Origin: Phycicoccus sp. CSK15P-2
GTDB taxonomy: Bacteria; Actinomycetota; Actinomycetes; Actinomycetales; Dermatophilaceae
DNA length: 64,000 nucleotides
NCBI RefSeq assembly: GCF_016888005.1
Contig: NZ_JAFDVE010000014.1
Span: 124,001 to 188,000, forward strand
Direction of reading: 5' to 3'
Shown: piece by piece, positions 7,720 to 16,594 of the stretch
Layout of the letters: every line of letters starts with the position of its first letter
How positions within the stretch are numbered: the first letter of the stretch is position 1
Translations under genes and position numbers: made by a program
The notes under the pieces: generated by a model
The model's database searches: none
What the model saw: only the letters and a program-made list of their open reading frames with translations
What the model was told of the DNA's origin: nothing

Positions 7720-9411
7720 ATGCTCTCGCACCTGTTCCTCACACCCGACGAGCGCGCCAACCCGGACACGCGCGTCGACGCGGTCCATCCCGACGGGGTC
7801 GCGTGGAGCACGGGCAACCGGGTGCGGCCGATCGTCCACGGCGCTCCGTACTTCGCCGAGCTCGCCGAGCGGCTGGCCGGGACCGGCCCTGGTGACCTCG
7901 TCCTCTTCGCGGACTGGCGGGGCGACCCCGACCAGCAGCTGACGGACGACCCGGAGGTCACCCTCGGCGCCACGCTCGCCGCGGCCGCCCGTCGCGGCGC
8001 GGTCGTCCGGGGGCTCCTGTGGCGGTCGCACTGGCGCCGGCTCGGGTACCACGCCGACCGGGCCTGGGCCCTCGGGGCCCGGATCGACGCCGCCGGGGGC
8101 CAGTGCCTGCGCGACATGCGGGTGGCGCCGGGCGGCTCGCACCACCAGAAGCTCGTCGTCGTCCGGTACCGGGACGACCCGGTCCGGGACATCGCGTACG
8201 TCGGCGGGATCGACCTCTGCCACAGCCGCCGCGACACGGCCGCGCACGAGGGCGACCCCCAGCAGGTCGCGATGCCGCAGGTGTTCGGGCCGAGGCCGCC
8301 GTGGCACGACGTGCACTGCGCGATCCAGGGCCCGGCGGTCCACGACGTCGAGACGAGCTTCCGGGAGCGCTGGGAGGACGGCACGCCGCTCACCCTCAAC
8401 CCCGGCCGGCTGGCCTCGAGCCTCGCGCAGGGTGAGGACCTCGAGCCCGAGCCGCTGCCCGAGCAGGCTCCGCCCCCGCCGGCGGTCGACGACGGGCACG
8501 AGGCGGTCCAGGTGCTGCGCACCTACCCGCGCCTGCGGCCCGTCGGCCACGACTTCGCGTCCGACGGCGAGCAGAGCATCGCCCGCGGGAACGGCAAGGC
8601 GCTCCGGGCCGCCCGGCGGCTCGTCTACCTGGAGGACCAGTTCCTGTGGTCCGAGGAGGTGGGCCGTCACTTCGGCGACGCGCTGCGCCGCAACCCGGAG
8701 CTGCGGCTCGTCGTCGTGCTCCCGATCGTGCCGGACGTCGACGGTGCGCTCTCGCTGCCGCCCCAGCTCCACGGCCGCTCGCTCGCGATGGACCTGCTGC
8801 TCGACGCCGGCGGCGACCGCGTGGCCCTTTACGGCCTGACCAGCCCGGCAGGGTTCCCGGTGTACGTCCACTCCAAGGTGTGCGTCGTCGACGACGTCTG
8901 GGTCAGCGTCGGGTCGGACAACTTCAACCGCCGCTCCTGGACGAACGACTCCGAGCTCTCGGTGGCCGTCCAGGACGAGCGGCAGGCCTTGGACGGCGGC
9001 CCCGCGCCCCGGGACTCCTTCGCGCTCCGCCTGCGCCGAGAGCTCGTCGCCGAGCACGTCGGGCTGGACCCGGCCGAGGTGCCGGACGACCCCGACGCGG
9101 TCTGGGACCTCATGGCGAGCACGGCCGACGCCCTCGACGCCTACTACGGCGACAGCGGACCGTCCCGCGGCCGGGTGCACGTCCCCCGTCCCAAGGCCCC
9201 CTTCAAGGGCACTGCCGTCCGATGGCGGCGGCGGGGAAGCGCGGCGGTCGTGGGGACGGACGCGGAGCGGCCACCGGGTCGCCTGCGCCGGCTCGGGCCG
9301 CCCGAGCTCTCCCGCCTCCAGCGGCTCTGGGCGCCACGGCTCTACGACGTCATCGACCCGAACGGCCCGCTCGGCCTCGACGCCGGTGTGCCGGAGGCCG
9401 CCGAGCGCTGA
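7720..9411 (+). CDS. Phospholipase D-like (HKD family) protein
   Basis: 563 aa, cytoplasmic by appearance (no signal peptide or membrane segment). Two PLD half-sites: the first is HHQKLVVVRYRDD around H142/K144, followed by YVGGIDLCHSRRD; the second is canonical, H384-S-K386-x4-D391 followed by GSDNFNRRSW. The aspartate expected five residues after K144 is Arg; a nearby Asp (152) may substitute, or this is a family-specific variant. Likely a phosphatidyl-transferase or phospholipase acting on lipid head groups. The gene stands alone between divergent and downstream units. Superfamily is confident; substrate is unknown. Confidence 0.87.
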   Translation: MLSHLFLTPDERANPDTRVDAVHPDGVAWSTGNRVRPIVHGAPYFAELAERLAGTGPGDLVLFADWRGDPDQQLTDDPEVTLGATLAAAARRGAVVRGLLWRSHWRRLGYHADRAWALGARIDAAGGQCLRDMRVAPGGSHHQKLVVVRYRDDPVRDIAYVGGIDLCHSRRDTAAHEGDPQQVAMPQVFGPRPPWHDVHCAIQGPAVHDVETSFRERWEDGTPLTLNPGRLASSLAQGEDLEPEPLPEQAPPPPAVDDGHEAVQVLRTYPRLRPVGHDFASDGEQSIARGNGKALRAARRLVYLEDQFLWSEEVGRHFGDALRRNPELRLVVVLPIVPDVDGALSLPPQLHGRSLAMDLLLDAGGDRVALYGLTSPAGFPVYVHSKVCVVDDVWVSVGSDNFNRRSWTNDSELSVAVQDERQALDGGPAPRDSFALRLRRELVAEHVGLDPAEVPDDPDAVWDLMASTADALDAYYGDSGPSRGRVHVPRPKAPFKGTAVRWRRRGSAAVVGTDAERPPGRLRRLGPPELSRLQRLWAPRLYDVIDPNGPLGLDAGVPEAAER

Positions 9412-9468
9412 CCCGTGGGGCCCGACGGCGATTCGGACGGCGCGCGCCGGTGTGGGAGTCTGGCGTGC

Positions 9469-10710
9469 GTGCCCGACGCCCCCGCCACCGACTTCCGTCC
9501 GGTCGTCCTCGGCGGTGACATCACCGCCTACACCCTCGTCCGGACGTTCCACGAGGCCTACGGCGTGCGCCCGCTCGTCGTCAACATGACCGACGGCGGG
9601 CCCGTCGCGCTCTCGACGGTCTGCGACCACGAGTACGTCGAGGGCCTCGAGAACGAGGAGGTCTTCGTCCGCACCCTCGAGCGGGTGGGCCGCGAGCACG
9701 GCGGCGAGGGTCGCCCGGCGCTCCTGCTCGTCGCGGCGGGCGACTGGTACGTGCGGATGATCATCGAGCACAAGGACACGCTCGCGGCCTGGTTCACCAT
9801 CCCGTACATCGACCTCGACCTGCTCGACCGCATCGTCCGCAAGGACGTCTTCTACGGGATCCTCGACGAGGTCGGGGTGCCGCACCCGGACACCGTCGTC
9901 GTCGACATGGGCGCCGACGCCGGCGAGGAGCGCGACCTGCCGTTCACCTTCCCGGTCGTCGCCAAGCCGGCCGACAGCGCGCTGTACCACTACGCGTCCT
10001 TCGAGGGGAAGAAGAAGGTCTACGTCTGTGACACCCCGGAGGAGCTGGCCGACACCCTCCGCCGGGTCCGGGCCAGCAGCTACGACGGCAACTTCTTGCT
10101 CCAGGACTTCGTGCCCGGTGACGACACGAACATGCGGGTCCTCACGTGCTACTCCGACCGGGACGGGAAGGTCCGTTTCGGGTCGGTCGGGCACGTGCTG
10201 CTCGAGGAGCACCACCCGCTCGCCATCGGCAACCCGTGCGTCATCATCACCACCGAGATCGACGAGGTCGTCGAGCAGGCCAGGCGCTTCCTCGAGCACA
10301 TCGGGTACGTCGGGTTCTCGAACTTCGACCTCAAGTACGACCGGCGCGACGGCACGTACAAGTTCTTCGAGATCAACGTGCGCCTCGGCCGCTCCAACTT
10401 CTACGTGACCGCCGGGGGTGACAACGTCTCGGAGTGGTACGTGCGCGACTGGGTGCGGCACGAGCCGATGGAGGGGCTGGAGATCGCGCGCGGGGAGCAT
10501 CTCTTCGCGTTCGTGCCGCGGTACGTCGTGCGGCACTACGTGCTCGACAAGCCGCTGCGGGACAAGGCGCTCGGGCTGATGCGCGCGGGCCGCGCGAGCG
10601 ACCCCAACCGCTACGCCCCCGACCTCACGCTCAAGCGGCGCGCGTACAACCTCGCCTACCACGTGAACCAGGTGCGCAAGTTCCGCCGCCACTTCACGGA
10701 CCGCCGATGA
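9469..10710 (+). CDS. ATP-grasp carboxylate-amine ligase, D-aspartate ligase-like
   Basis: 413 aa from GTG 9469, preceded by GGGAG at a good distance; the frame upstream of it is non-coding. ATP-grasp features include VVAKPADSALY (ATP-binding Lys), LLQDFVPGDD (adenine-contacting acidic segment) and FEINVRLGRSN (metal-binding Glu/Asn). The C-terminal quarter is basic. It overlaps by 4 nt (ATGA) an Asp/Glu racemase gene, the same partnership as the D-aspartate ligase and racemase of Enterococcus and Lactococcus that build D-Asp interpeptide bridges in peptidoglycan. I infer a ligase adding a D-acidic amino acid to the cell-wall stem peptide; other ATP-grasp reactions remain possible. Confidence 0.85.
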   Translation: MPDAPATDFRPVVLGGDITAYTLVRTFHEAYGVRPLVVNMTDGGPVALSTVCDHEYVEGLENEEVFVRTLERVGREHGGEGRPALLLVAAGDWYVRMIIEHKDTLAAWFTIPYIDLDLLDRIVRKDVFYGILDEVGVPHPDTVVVDMGADAGEERDLPFTFPVVAKPADSALYHYASFEGKKKVYVCDTPEELADTLRRVRASSYDGNFLLQDFVPGDDTNMRVLTCYSDRDGKVRFGSVGHVLLEEHHPLAIGNPCVIITTEIDEVVEQARRFLEHIGYVGFSNFDLKYDRRDGTYKFFEINVRLGRSNFYVTAGGDNVSEWYVRDWVRHEPMEGLEIARGEHLFAFVPRYVVRHYVLDKPLRDKALGLMRAGRASDPNRYAPDLTLKRRAYNLAYHVNQVRKFRRHFTDRR

Positions 10711-11432
10711 GCCCCGAGGTGCCGGTGCACGGCGAGCCCGGCGGCGTGCTCGGCGGGCTGGGCCCGGCCGCGACCGTCCACTACCTGCGCCGCGTCATCG
10801 AGCTCACCGACGCCTCGCGCGACCAGGACCACGTCGACCTCCTCGTCTGGCAGCACGGGTCGGTCCCGGACCGCACCGGCTTCCTCCGCGGCGAGAACGA
10901 GAGTCCCGAGGCGATGCTCGTCGCCGACGCGCAGGCCCTCGAACGAGCGGGCGCGACGTTCGTCGCCATCCCGTGCAACACCGCCCTCGTCTGGGTGGAG
11001 CAGATGCGCGCCTCCGTCGGCATCGAGGTCCTCGACACCGTCGACGAGACCGTCCTCGCCGCGCAGCAGGCCGTACCCGGGCTGCGCCGGCTGGGCGTCC
11101 TCGCCACCGACGGCACCCTCTCCGCCGGCACCTACGCGGCGTCGGCGAAGCGGCTCGGCGTCGATCTCGTCCTGCCGGACGCCGAGGTGCAGCGCGAGGT
11201 CATGGCGGTCATCTACGACGGCGTGAAGGCCGGCCGGCCGGTGCCGCGCGAGCGTTTCGACGCCCTCGTCACGCACCTGCTCGAGCGAGGCGCGGAGGCC
11301 GTCGCCCTCGGCTGCACCGAGCTGTCCGTGCTGCGCGGCGAGCTGCGCGCCGAGCACCCGCTCGTCGTCGACTCGATCGACGCCGTCGCCGTCGCGACGA
11401 TCCGCCGTGCCGGGCGGCCGCTGCGCGGCTGA
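10707..11432 (+). CDS. Aspartate/glutamate racemase family protein
   Basis: 241 aa, ATG overlapping the ligase stop (ATGA). An N-terminal GGLGPAATVHYL (compare GGMGPLAT of aspartate racemases) is followed by the two catalytic cysteines C90 (IPCNTA) and C203 (GCTEL), so it should be an active cofactor-independent racemase producing D-Asp or D-Glu. Translational coupling to the ATP-grasp ligase suggests it supplies the D-amino acid for that enzyme. It resembles aspartate racemase more than the essential MurI, but specificity cannot be fixed from sequence alone. Confidence 0.9.
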   Translation: MSPEVPVHGEPGGVLGGLGPAATVHYLRRVIELTDASRDQDHVDLLVWQHGSVPDRTGFLRGENESPEAMLVADAQALERAGATFVAIPCNTALVWVEQMRASVGIEVLDTVDETVLAAQQAVPGLRRLGVLATDGTLSAGTYAASAKRLGVDLVLPDAEVQREVMAVIYDGVKAGRPVPRERFDALVTHLLERGAEAVALGCTELSVLRGELRAEHPLVVDSIDAVAVATIRRAGRPLRG

Positions 11433-11444
11433 CGTACACGCGGG

Positions 11445-12482
11445 TCAGGTGGACTCGCGGACGACGAGCGTCGGCTCCAGCACGCTCGTGCGCTGGACCG
11501 GGGAGCGGTCGGCGATCTGGTCGAGGAGAAGCCGCGCCATCTCCGAGGCCATGTCCTCGACGGGCTGGCGGACCGTGGTCAGGGCCGGATGCGCGAGAGC
11601 CGCGGCCGGGGAGTCGTCGAAACCGACGACGGCGAGGTCCTCGGGGACGCCGAGGCCGCGCTCCCGGGCGGCGCGCACGGCACCGATGGCCATGAGGTCG
11701 TTGGCGGCGAAGAGGCCGTCGACACGGGGGTGGTCGTCGAGCACGCGCCGGGCGGCCGCGGCGCCCGACTCGACGGTGAACTCGCCGTCGGCGCGTCCGA
11801 GCACCTCGGCGCCGCGCTCCACGGCCGCCTCGACGAAGCCCTCGACGCGCTCGGCCGCCGCTGCCACCTGGAGACGCTCCGGGAGCCCCAGGACGGCAAG
11901 GCGTCGGCGGCCCCGGTCGACGAGGTGCCCGGCAGCCAGTGCCCCTCCGTCGGCGTTCGCGACATCCACCCAGCTGACCCGCGACCTGTGCCGGGGACGG
12001 GCGAACCGGACGAGCGGCCGTCCCGTGGCGAGGAGGGCCTCGGGCAGCGGGTCGTCGCCGCTCAGGGGAACCAGCAGGGTGCCGTCGACATGTCCTCGGC
12101 TCACGAAGGACACGACCTGCTGCCGGGTCCGGACGGCGTCGGCCAACATGAGGACCGGGTGGACGTCGCGGGGGCGCAGCTCACGGATCGCCCCGCCCAC
12201 CACCCGCCCGAAGAAGGGGTCGGAGAGCATCGCGCCGAACTGGTCGGGTGCGTCCTTCGGGTCGGTCCCGGAGATGACCACGGCGACGGTGTCCGTGCGT
12301 CGCGTGACCAGGGAGCGAGCCGCGCGGTTCGGCACGTAGCCGACCTCCGCGACCGCGGCGAACACCTTGGCCTGGAGGTCGGCGGCCACCCGGCGCTCGT
12401 GGTTGACGACGCGCGACACCGTGGCCCGGGAGACGCCGGCGACGCGCGCCACGTCCTCGAGCGTCGGTGCCCTCTCGTCCAT
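11445..12482 (-). CDS. LacI-family transcriptional regulator
   Basis: 345 aa from ATG 12482. The N-terminal helix-turn-helix reads LEDVARVAGVSRATVSRVVN, followed by the hinge and a periplasmic-binding-like sensor domain (GLFAANDLMAIGAV, VGFDDSP). It ends 13 nt from the convergent racemase gene. A perfect palindrome lies just upstream of its start and a related one upstream of the divergent secreted hydrolase, so it most likely represses itself and the 12.7-18.7 kb glycan-degradation genes until a sugar effector appears. The effector is not predictable. Confidence 0.95.
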   Translation of the reverse strand: MDERAPTLEDVARVAGVSRATVSRVVNHERRVAADLQAKVFAAVAEVGYVPNRAARSLVTRRTDTVAVVISGTDPKDAPDQFGAMLSDPFFGRVVGGAIRELRPRDVHPVLMLADAVRTRQQVVSFVSRGHVDGTLLVPLSGDDPLPEALLATGRPLVRFARPRHRSRVSWVDVANADGGALAAGHLVDRGRRRLAVLGLPERLQVAAAAERVEGFVEAAVERGAEVLGRADGEFTVESGAAAARRVLDDHPRVDGLFAANDLMAIGAVRAARERGLGVPEDLAVVGFDDSPAAALAHPALTTVRQPVEDMASEMARLLLDQIADRSPVQRTSVLEPTLVVREST

Positions 12483-12500
12483 GCGTTCCACGGTATCAAT

Positions 12501-12516
12501 GGGAGAGCGCTCTCCC
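12501..12516. promoter_or_regulatory. Candidate LacI-family operator (lacI side)
   Basis: Perfect 16-bp palindrome GGGAGAGCGCTCTCCC centred on a CG step, the usual form of LacI/GalR operators. It sits 19 nt upstream of the regulator's start codon, consistent with autorepression. Confidence 0.75.
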
Positions 12517-12599
12517 AGGGAATGAGACGGTAGCCGGCAAGAGTTCACCTCCAGCGGTTGTCCTTCCGCACGAAGTGTGCGCATACTCGCCGACAAGGT

Positions 12600-12615
12600 G
12601 ATGGAGCGCTCTCCC
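12600..12615. promoter_or_regulatory. Second candidate LacI-family operator (hydrolase side)
   Basis: GATGGAGCGCTCTCCC keeps the AGCGCT core and the full right half of the perfect operator at 12501-12516; its left half is degenerate. It lies about 100 nt before the divergent secreted hydrolase. No other feature is visible in 12517-12712. Confidence 0.6.
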
Positions 12616-12712
12616 GAATGTTCCGCACCACCTGCGTAGCCAGATCAGGGACGCCACGCCTGCGGTACGGCTCGGTCACGAGCCGGTCGCGGCCGACGCG
12701 AGAGGCAGCCGC

Positions 12713-14968
12713 ATGGTCCATCCGCTCAGACTCGGGACACTTCCCGCCGTCCTCACGACCCTGGGGGTCGCGGGGGCGGTCCTGTCCGCCCCGGCGGCCG
12801 CACTCGGCAGCGCCGCCGCCGGGTGCTCGGCCGAGAACGCCGCGCTCGGGCGCCCCGCCCAGGCGTCGTCGTCCGAGAACCCCGACTACTACCCCGCGTC
12901 GTCCGCGGTCGACGGCGACGCGAGCACCCGGTGGTCCAGCGCCGCGACCGACGACGAGTGGCTCCGGGTCGACCTCGGGGCCGTCACCGACATCTGCGGG
13001 GTCGAGATCGACTGGGAGAGGGCCTACGGCAGCGCCTACGAGGTCCAGGTCTCCGACGACGCGCAGGAGTGGGCCACGCTGGAGGCGGTGACCGACGGCG
13101 ACGGCGGGACGGACACCCTCGCGGTCGACGGTCGCGGCCGCTACGTCCGGCTCCTCGGCACGACGCGAGCCACCGGCTACGGCTACTCGGTGTGGGAGCT
13201 CGCCGTCCACACCGACGAGGACGCCGCCGAGCCGCCCACCGACCCGGAGGACCCCGACGACCCCACGGACCCGTACCCGGACTACGTGAACCCCGGATGG
13301 CCGGGCACGACCGGCCCGCTGACCGAGCCGAGCCACGTCGAGGTGGTGCGTCACGGCCAGGGCTGGCGCCTGGAGGTCGACGGGCAGCCCTACACGGTGC
13401 GCGGGCTCACCTGGGGGCCGTCCCCCGACGAGGCCGACGAGTACATGCCCGGCCTGGCGGAGATGAACGCCAACACGACCCGGACCTGGGGCACCGGCCC
13501 GGACACGGCCGCGCTCCTCGACTCCGCTGCCGCCCACGGCATCCGCGTCGTCATGGGCTTCTGGCTCGTCCCCGGCGGCGGTCCGGGGTCCGGGGGCTGC
13601 GTCTCCTACCAGGGGGACACCGAGTACGAGGCCGACACCCGCGCGCACATCCTCGAGATGGTCGAGCGGTACCAGTCGCATCCCGGTGTCCTCATGTGGA
13701 GCGTCGGCAACGAGTCGATCCTCGGCCTGCAGAACTGCTACTCGGGTGCCGAGCTCGAGGCCGAGCGCACCGCGTACACACAGTTCGTCAACGACATGGC
13801 CGTCGCGATCCACGACATCGACCCCGACCACCCCGTCAGCTCGACCGACGCCTGGACCGGCGCCTGGGACTACTACGCGAAGAACTCCCCCGACCTCGAC
13901 CTGCTCCAGGTCAACTCCTACGGCGGTGTCTGCGACGTCGCCGACACCTGGGAGGAGGGTGGCTACGACAAGCCGTACCTCGTCACCGAGGGCGGGGCTG
14001 CCGGCGAGTGGGAGGTCCCGGACGACGTCAACGGCGTCCCCGACGAGCCCACCGACGTCGAGAAGGCCGCCGCGTACGTCGACTCGTGGCGGTGCATCAT
14101 GGAGCACGAGGACGTCGGACTGGGTGCGACCTTCTTCCACTACGGCACCGAGGGCGACTTCGGCGGGGTCTGGTTCAACGTCGTCCCCGGCGGCAACAAG
14201 CGGCTCGGCTACTACGCCCTCGCCAAGACGTGGGGCCGCGACATCGGCGCCATGAACACCCCGCCGCAGTTCCGTGACCTGACGGTCGAGGGCGACGTCA
14301 CCGCCGTCGAGGCCGGGTCCACGGTGCGGCTCACGGCGGACGTCGTCGAGCCCGACGGCGACCCGCTCACCTACGTCGTCTCCCTCAACAGCAAGTACGT
14401 CGACGGTGCCGGCGGGCTGGCCCACCAGGACGCTGCGCAGCCGGAGCCGGGAGTGCTCGAGATCACCGCACCGGAGCGGCCGGGGGTCTGGAAGGTCTAC
14501 GTCTGGGCCGAGGACGGCGAGGGAAACGTCGGTGTCGAGACCCGTTCGTTCCGGGTGACCCCGCCAGGGGTCGAGGGCACCAACGCAGCCCTCGGCAAGC
14601 CCGCCACGGCCTCGAGCTTCGATCCCTGGAACGGTGACTTCAGCCCGAAGCAGGCGGTCGACGGAGACCTCGCGACCCGCTGGGCGAGCGACTGGGACGA
14701 CGACGAGTGGATCCAGGTCGACCTCGGCTCGACGACGTCGTTCGACCACGTCCAGCTGGTCTGGGAGGCCGCCTACGGCACGGCCTACGACGTTCAGGTG
14801 TCCGACGACGGCAGCACATGGAGCACGGTCCGGGCGGTCACCGACGGCGACGGCGGGGTGGACGACCTCGACGTCACCGCGTCCGGCCGTTACGTGCGTC
14901 TCGCGCTGCACGCACGCGGCACGCAGTACGGCTACTCGCTCTACGAGCTGGGGGTCTACACGTCCTGA
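12713..14968 (+). CDS. Secreted glycoside hydrolase (clan GH-A-like barrel) flanked by two discoidin/CBM32-type modules
   Basis: 751 aa. A signal peptide covers about residues 1-36. It is followed by an N-terminal F5/8-type-C (discoidin) module (about 36-168), an acidic Pro/Asp linker, a TIM-barrel glycosidase region (about 200-520), a short beta-sandwich (PEPGVLEI, PGVWKVYVWAED) and a second discoidin module (about 620-751). The barrel shows the GH-A acid/base in WSVGNES (E334) and a nucleophile candidate in VTEGGAAGEW (E426), as in GH2/GH5-like enzymes. It is expected outside the cell, cleaving a beta-linked glycan held by its carbohydrate-binding modules. It heads the LacI-controlled set; the exact GH family and substrate are uncertain. 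Confidence 0.87.
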   Translation: MVHPLRLGTLPAVLTTLGVAGAVLSAPAAALGSAAAGCSAENAALGRPAQASSSENPDYYPASSAVDGDASTRWSSAATDDEWLRVDLGAVTDICGVEIDWERAYGSAYEVQVSDDAQEWATLEAVTDGDGGTDTLAVDGRGRYVRLLGTTRATGYGYSVWELAVHTDEDAAEPPTDPEDPDDPTDPYPDYVNPGWPGTTGPLTEPSHVEVVRHGQGWRLEVDGQPYTVRGLTWGPSPDEADEYMPGLAEMNANTTRTWGTGPDTAALLDSAAAHGIRVVMGFWLVPGGGPGSGGCVSYQGDTEYEADTRAHILEMVERYQSHPGVLMWSVGNESILGLQNCYSGAELEAERTAYTQFVNDMAVAIHDIDPDHPVSSTDAWTGAWDYYAKNSPDLDLLQVNSYGGVCDVADTWEEGGYDKPYLVTEGGAAGEWEVPDDVNGVPDEPTDVEKAAAYVDSWRCIMEHEDVGLGATFFHYGTEGDFGGVWFNVVPGGNKRLGYYALAKTWGRDIGAMNTPPQFRDLTVEGDVTAVEAGSTVRLTADVVEPDGDPLTYVVSLNSKYVDGAGGLAHQDAAQPEPGVLEITAPERPGVWKVYVWAEDGEGNVGVETRSFRVTPPGVEGTNAALGKPATASSFDPWNGDFSPKQAVDGDLATRWASDWDDDEWIQVDLGSTTSFDHVQLVWEAAYGTAYDVQVSDDGSTWSTVRAVTDGDGGVDDLDVTASGRYVRLALHARGTQYGYSLYELGVYTS

Positions 14969-15001
14969 CCCATCGGCCGACGGGCCGCCACACGCCCCGG
15001 T

Positions 15002-15026
15002 CCCGGACGGCGCATCCCCGTCCGGG
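15002..15026 (+). terminator. Hairpin between hydrolase and DUF1996 gene
   Basis: 9-bp stem (15002-15010 with 15018-15026) in the 96-nt gap between the two genes. It could attenuate rather than fully stop transcription, since the next gene is on the same strand and functionally related. Confidence 0.5.
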
Positions 15027-15064
15027 CCGGACCTCCCCCGCACCACCCGACGAAGGAGACACGC

Positions 15065-16468
15065 ATGACCGCCACGCACCGCACCTCGTCCCCGGCGCGC
15101 GCGACAGGGTCGCCACCCGGGCTCCACCGACGGGGGCTGCGACCGCGGCCGCTCGCGGCCGTCGCGCTGGCCGGCGCACTCGTCACGGCCGGTGTCCTCG
15201 CGGCTCCTCCCGCGGGCGCGGCCGACAGCGAGCTCATCTCGCAAGGGCACCGCGCGTTCTCGTCCTCGACCGAGGGTGCGGGCACCGCAGCCCGCTTCGC
15301 GGTCGACGGCGACCCCTCGACCCGGTGGTCGAGCGAGTTCTCCGACGAGCAGTGGCTACGGGTCGACCTCGGCGCACCGGCGCACCTCGACGAGGTCGTC
15401 CTCCAGTGGGAGGCCGCCTACGGAGCGCAGTACGCCATCCAGGTCTCGGACGACGGCGCGTCGTGGTCGACGGTGGCCTCCGTGACCGACGGTGACGGCG
15501 GGACCGACACCCTCGACGTCGACGCCGAGGGGCGGTACGTGCAGATGCTCGGGCAGCGCCGCGGCACCGGCTACGGGTACTCGCTCTTCGAGCTCCAGGT
15601 GTTCGGCACCGGAGGCGCGCCGGTCGACGACGACGAGCCGCCGGTGTTCGACGACGAGGTGACACACCACGAGTTCCAGGCGAACTGCACGGCCGCCCAC
15701 CTCGAGAGCGACGACCCGATCGTCTACCCCGGCCAGCCGGGGCGCTCGCACCTGCACACCTTCATCGGGAACACGAGCACCGACGCCGATACGACGATCG
15801 AGTCGCTCTTCGCCCACCCCGAGACGACGTGCACCAACCCCAAGGACCACTCCGCGTACTGGTTCCCGAGCATCTACGACGGAGACACCCCGGTCGAGCC
15901 CACCATCCACGAGACCGTCTACTACAAGGCCGGCATCGAGGACTACCGCAGCGTCCAGCCCTTCCCGGAGGGCCTGCGTTTCGTCGCGGGCGACATGATG
16001 GCCACCCCGGACTCCTTCCGCGACGCGCCCGGCGCGGTCGAGGGCTGGGAGTGCGGTGACCTCTCGAAGCAGTGGTCCATCCCCGACCACTGCACGCCGG
16101 GGACGCAGCTGAACATCCGCTACCAGGCCCCGAGCTGCTGGGACGGGGTCAACCTCGACTCGCCGGACCACCAGAGCCACATGGCGTACCCGGTGAGCGG
16201 TGAGTGCCCGCTCGACCACCCGGTGCCCGTGCCGATGCTCGAGTTCAAGATCGCCTGGCCGGTGAGCGGGGACATGACCCAGGTCCGGCTGGCGTCCGGC
16301 TCGGACCAGTCGTGGCACTACGACTTCATGAACGCCTGGGAGCCGGAGATCCTCGACGCCCTCGTCACGCACTGCATCAACGGCGGGCTCCAGTGCAACC
16401 CGCGCGGCTACGACCAGTACAAGCCGCACCGTGGTGCAGCGCTCACCGAGGACTACGAGCTCCCGTGA
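15065..16468 (+). CDS. Secreted discoidin-domain protein with DUF1996 domain
   Basis: 467 aa with a strong RBS (GAAGGAG) before ATG 15065. A Tat/Sec-like basic leader and hydrophobic stretch end near AGAAD (residue 53). A discoidin module follows (about 55-178, sharing WEAAYG..Y.IQVSDDG and GTGYGYSLFELQVFG with its neighbours), then a DUF1996 domain (about 195-450) recognisable by NCTAAHLESDDPIVYPGQPG, SHLHTFIGN and conserved His/Trp/Cys residues. DUF1996 proteins are extracellular and frequently attached to carbohydrate-binding modules in actinobacteria and fungi; I know of no settled activity. It probably acts on the same polysaccharide as its neighbours. Confidence 0.88.
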   Translation: MTATHRTSSPARATGSPPGLHRRGLRPRPLAAVALAGALVTAGVLAAPPAGAADSELISQGHRAFSSSTEGAGTAARFAVDGDPSTRWSSEFSDEQWLRVDLGAPAHLDEVVLQWEAAYGAQYAIQVSDDGASWSTVASVTDGDGGTDTLDVDAEGRYVQMLGQRRGTGYGYSLFELQVFGTGGAPVDDDEPPVFDDEVTHHEFQANCTAAHLESDDPIVYPGQPGRSHLHTFIGNTSTDADTTIESLFAHPETTCTNPKDHSAYWFPSIYDGDTPVEPTIHETVYYKAGIEDYRSVQPFPEGLRFVAGDMMATPDSFRDAPGAVEGWECGDLSKQWSIPDHCTPGTQLNIRYQAPSCWDGVNLDSPDHQSHMAYPVSGECPLDHPVPVPMLEFKIAWPVSGDMTQVRLASGSDQSWHYDFMNAWEPEILDALVTHCINGGLQCNPRGYDQYKPHRGAALTEDYELP

Positions 16469-16480
16469 CCACCACCTCGG

Positions 16481-16540
16481 CCCGGGGGGGGGGCCCCCCC
16501 GGGGGGCGGGGGGGGGGGGGGGGGGGGGGGGGCCCCGCCC
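16481..16540. other. Low-complexity G/C homopolymer block, probable sequencing/assembly artefact
   Basis: From about 16481 the sequence is runs of G and C only, including an almost unbroken run of some 30 G. It lies between the DUF1996 stop and the first recognisable codons of the next gene, exactly where that gene's signal peptide and RBS should be. Treat it as missing or corrupted sequence. Confidence 0.75.
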
Positions 16541-16594
16541 GCCGCCGCGGAGCCCGCGCTGCTCTCCCGCGGGGCGCCGGTCTCGGCGTCCTCG

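Noticed and set aside
7147-10692. 1181-aa minus-strand open frame
   Set aside because: Lies opposite the PLD-like and ATP-grasp genes, whose motifs and codon bias are convincing.
16482-16540. G-quadruplex or regulatory poly-G element
   Set aside because: The run replaces coding sequence for a signal peptide and recurs elsewhere in an equally implausible form; an artefact is the simpler explanation.
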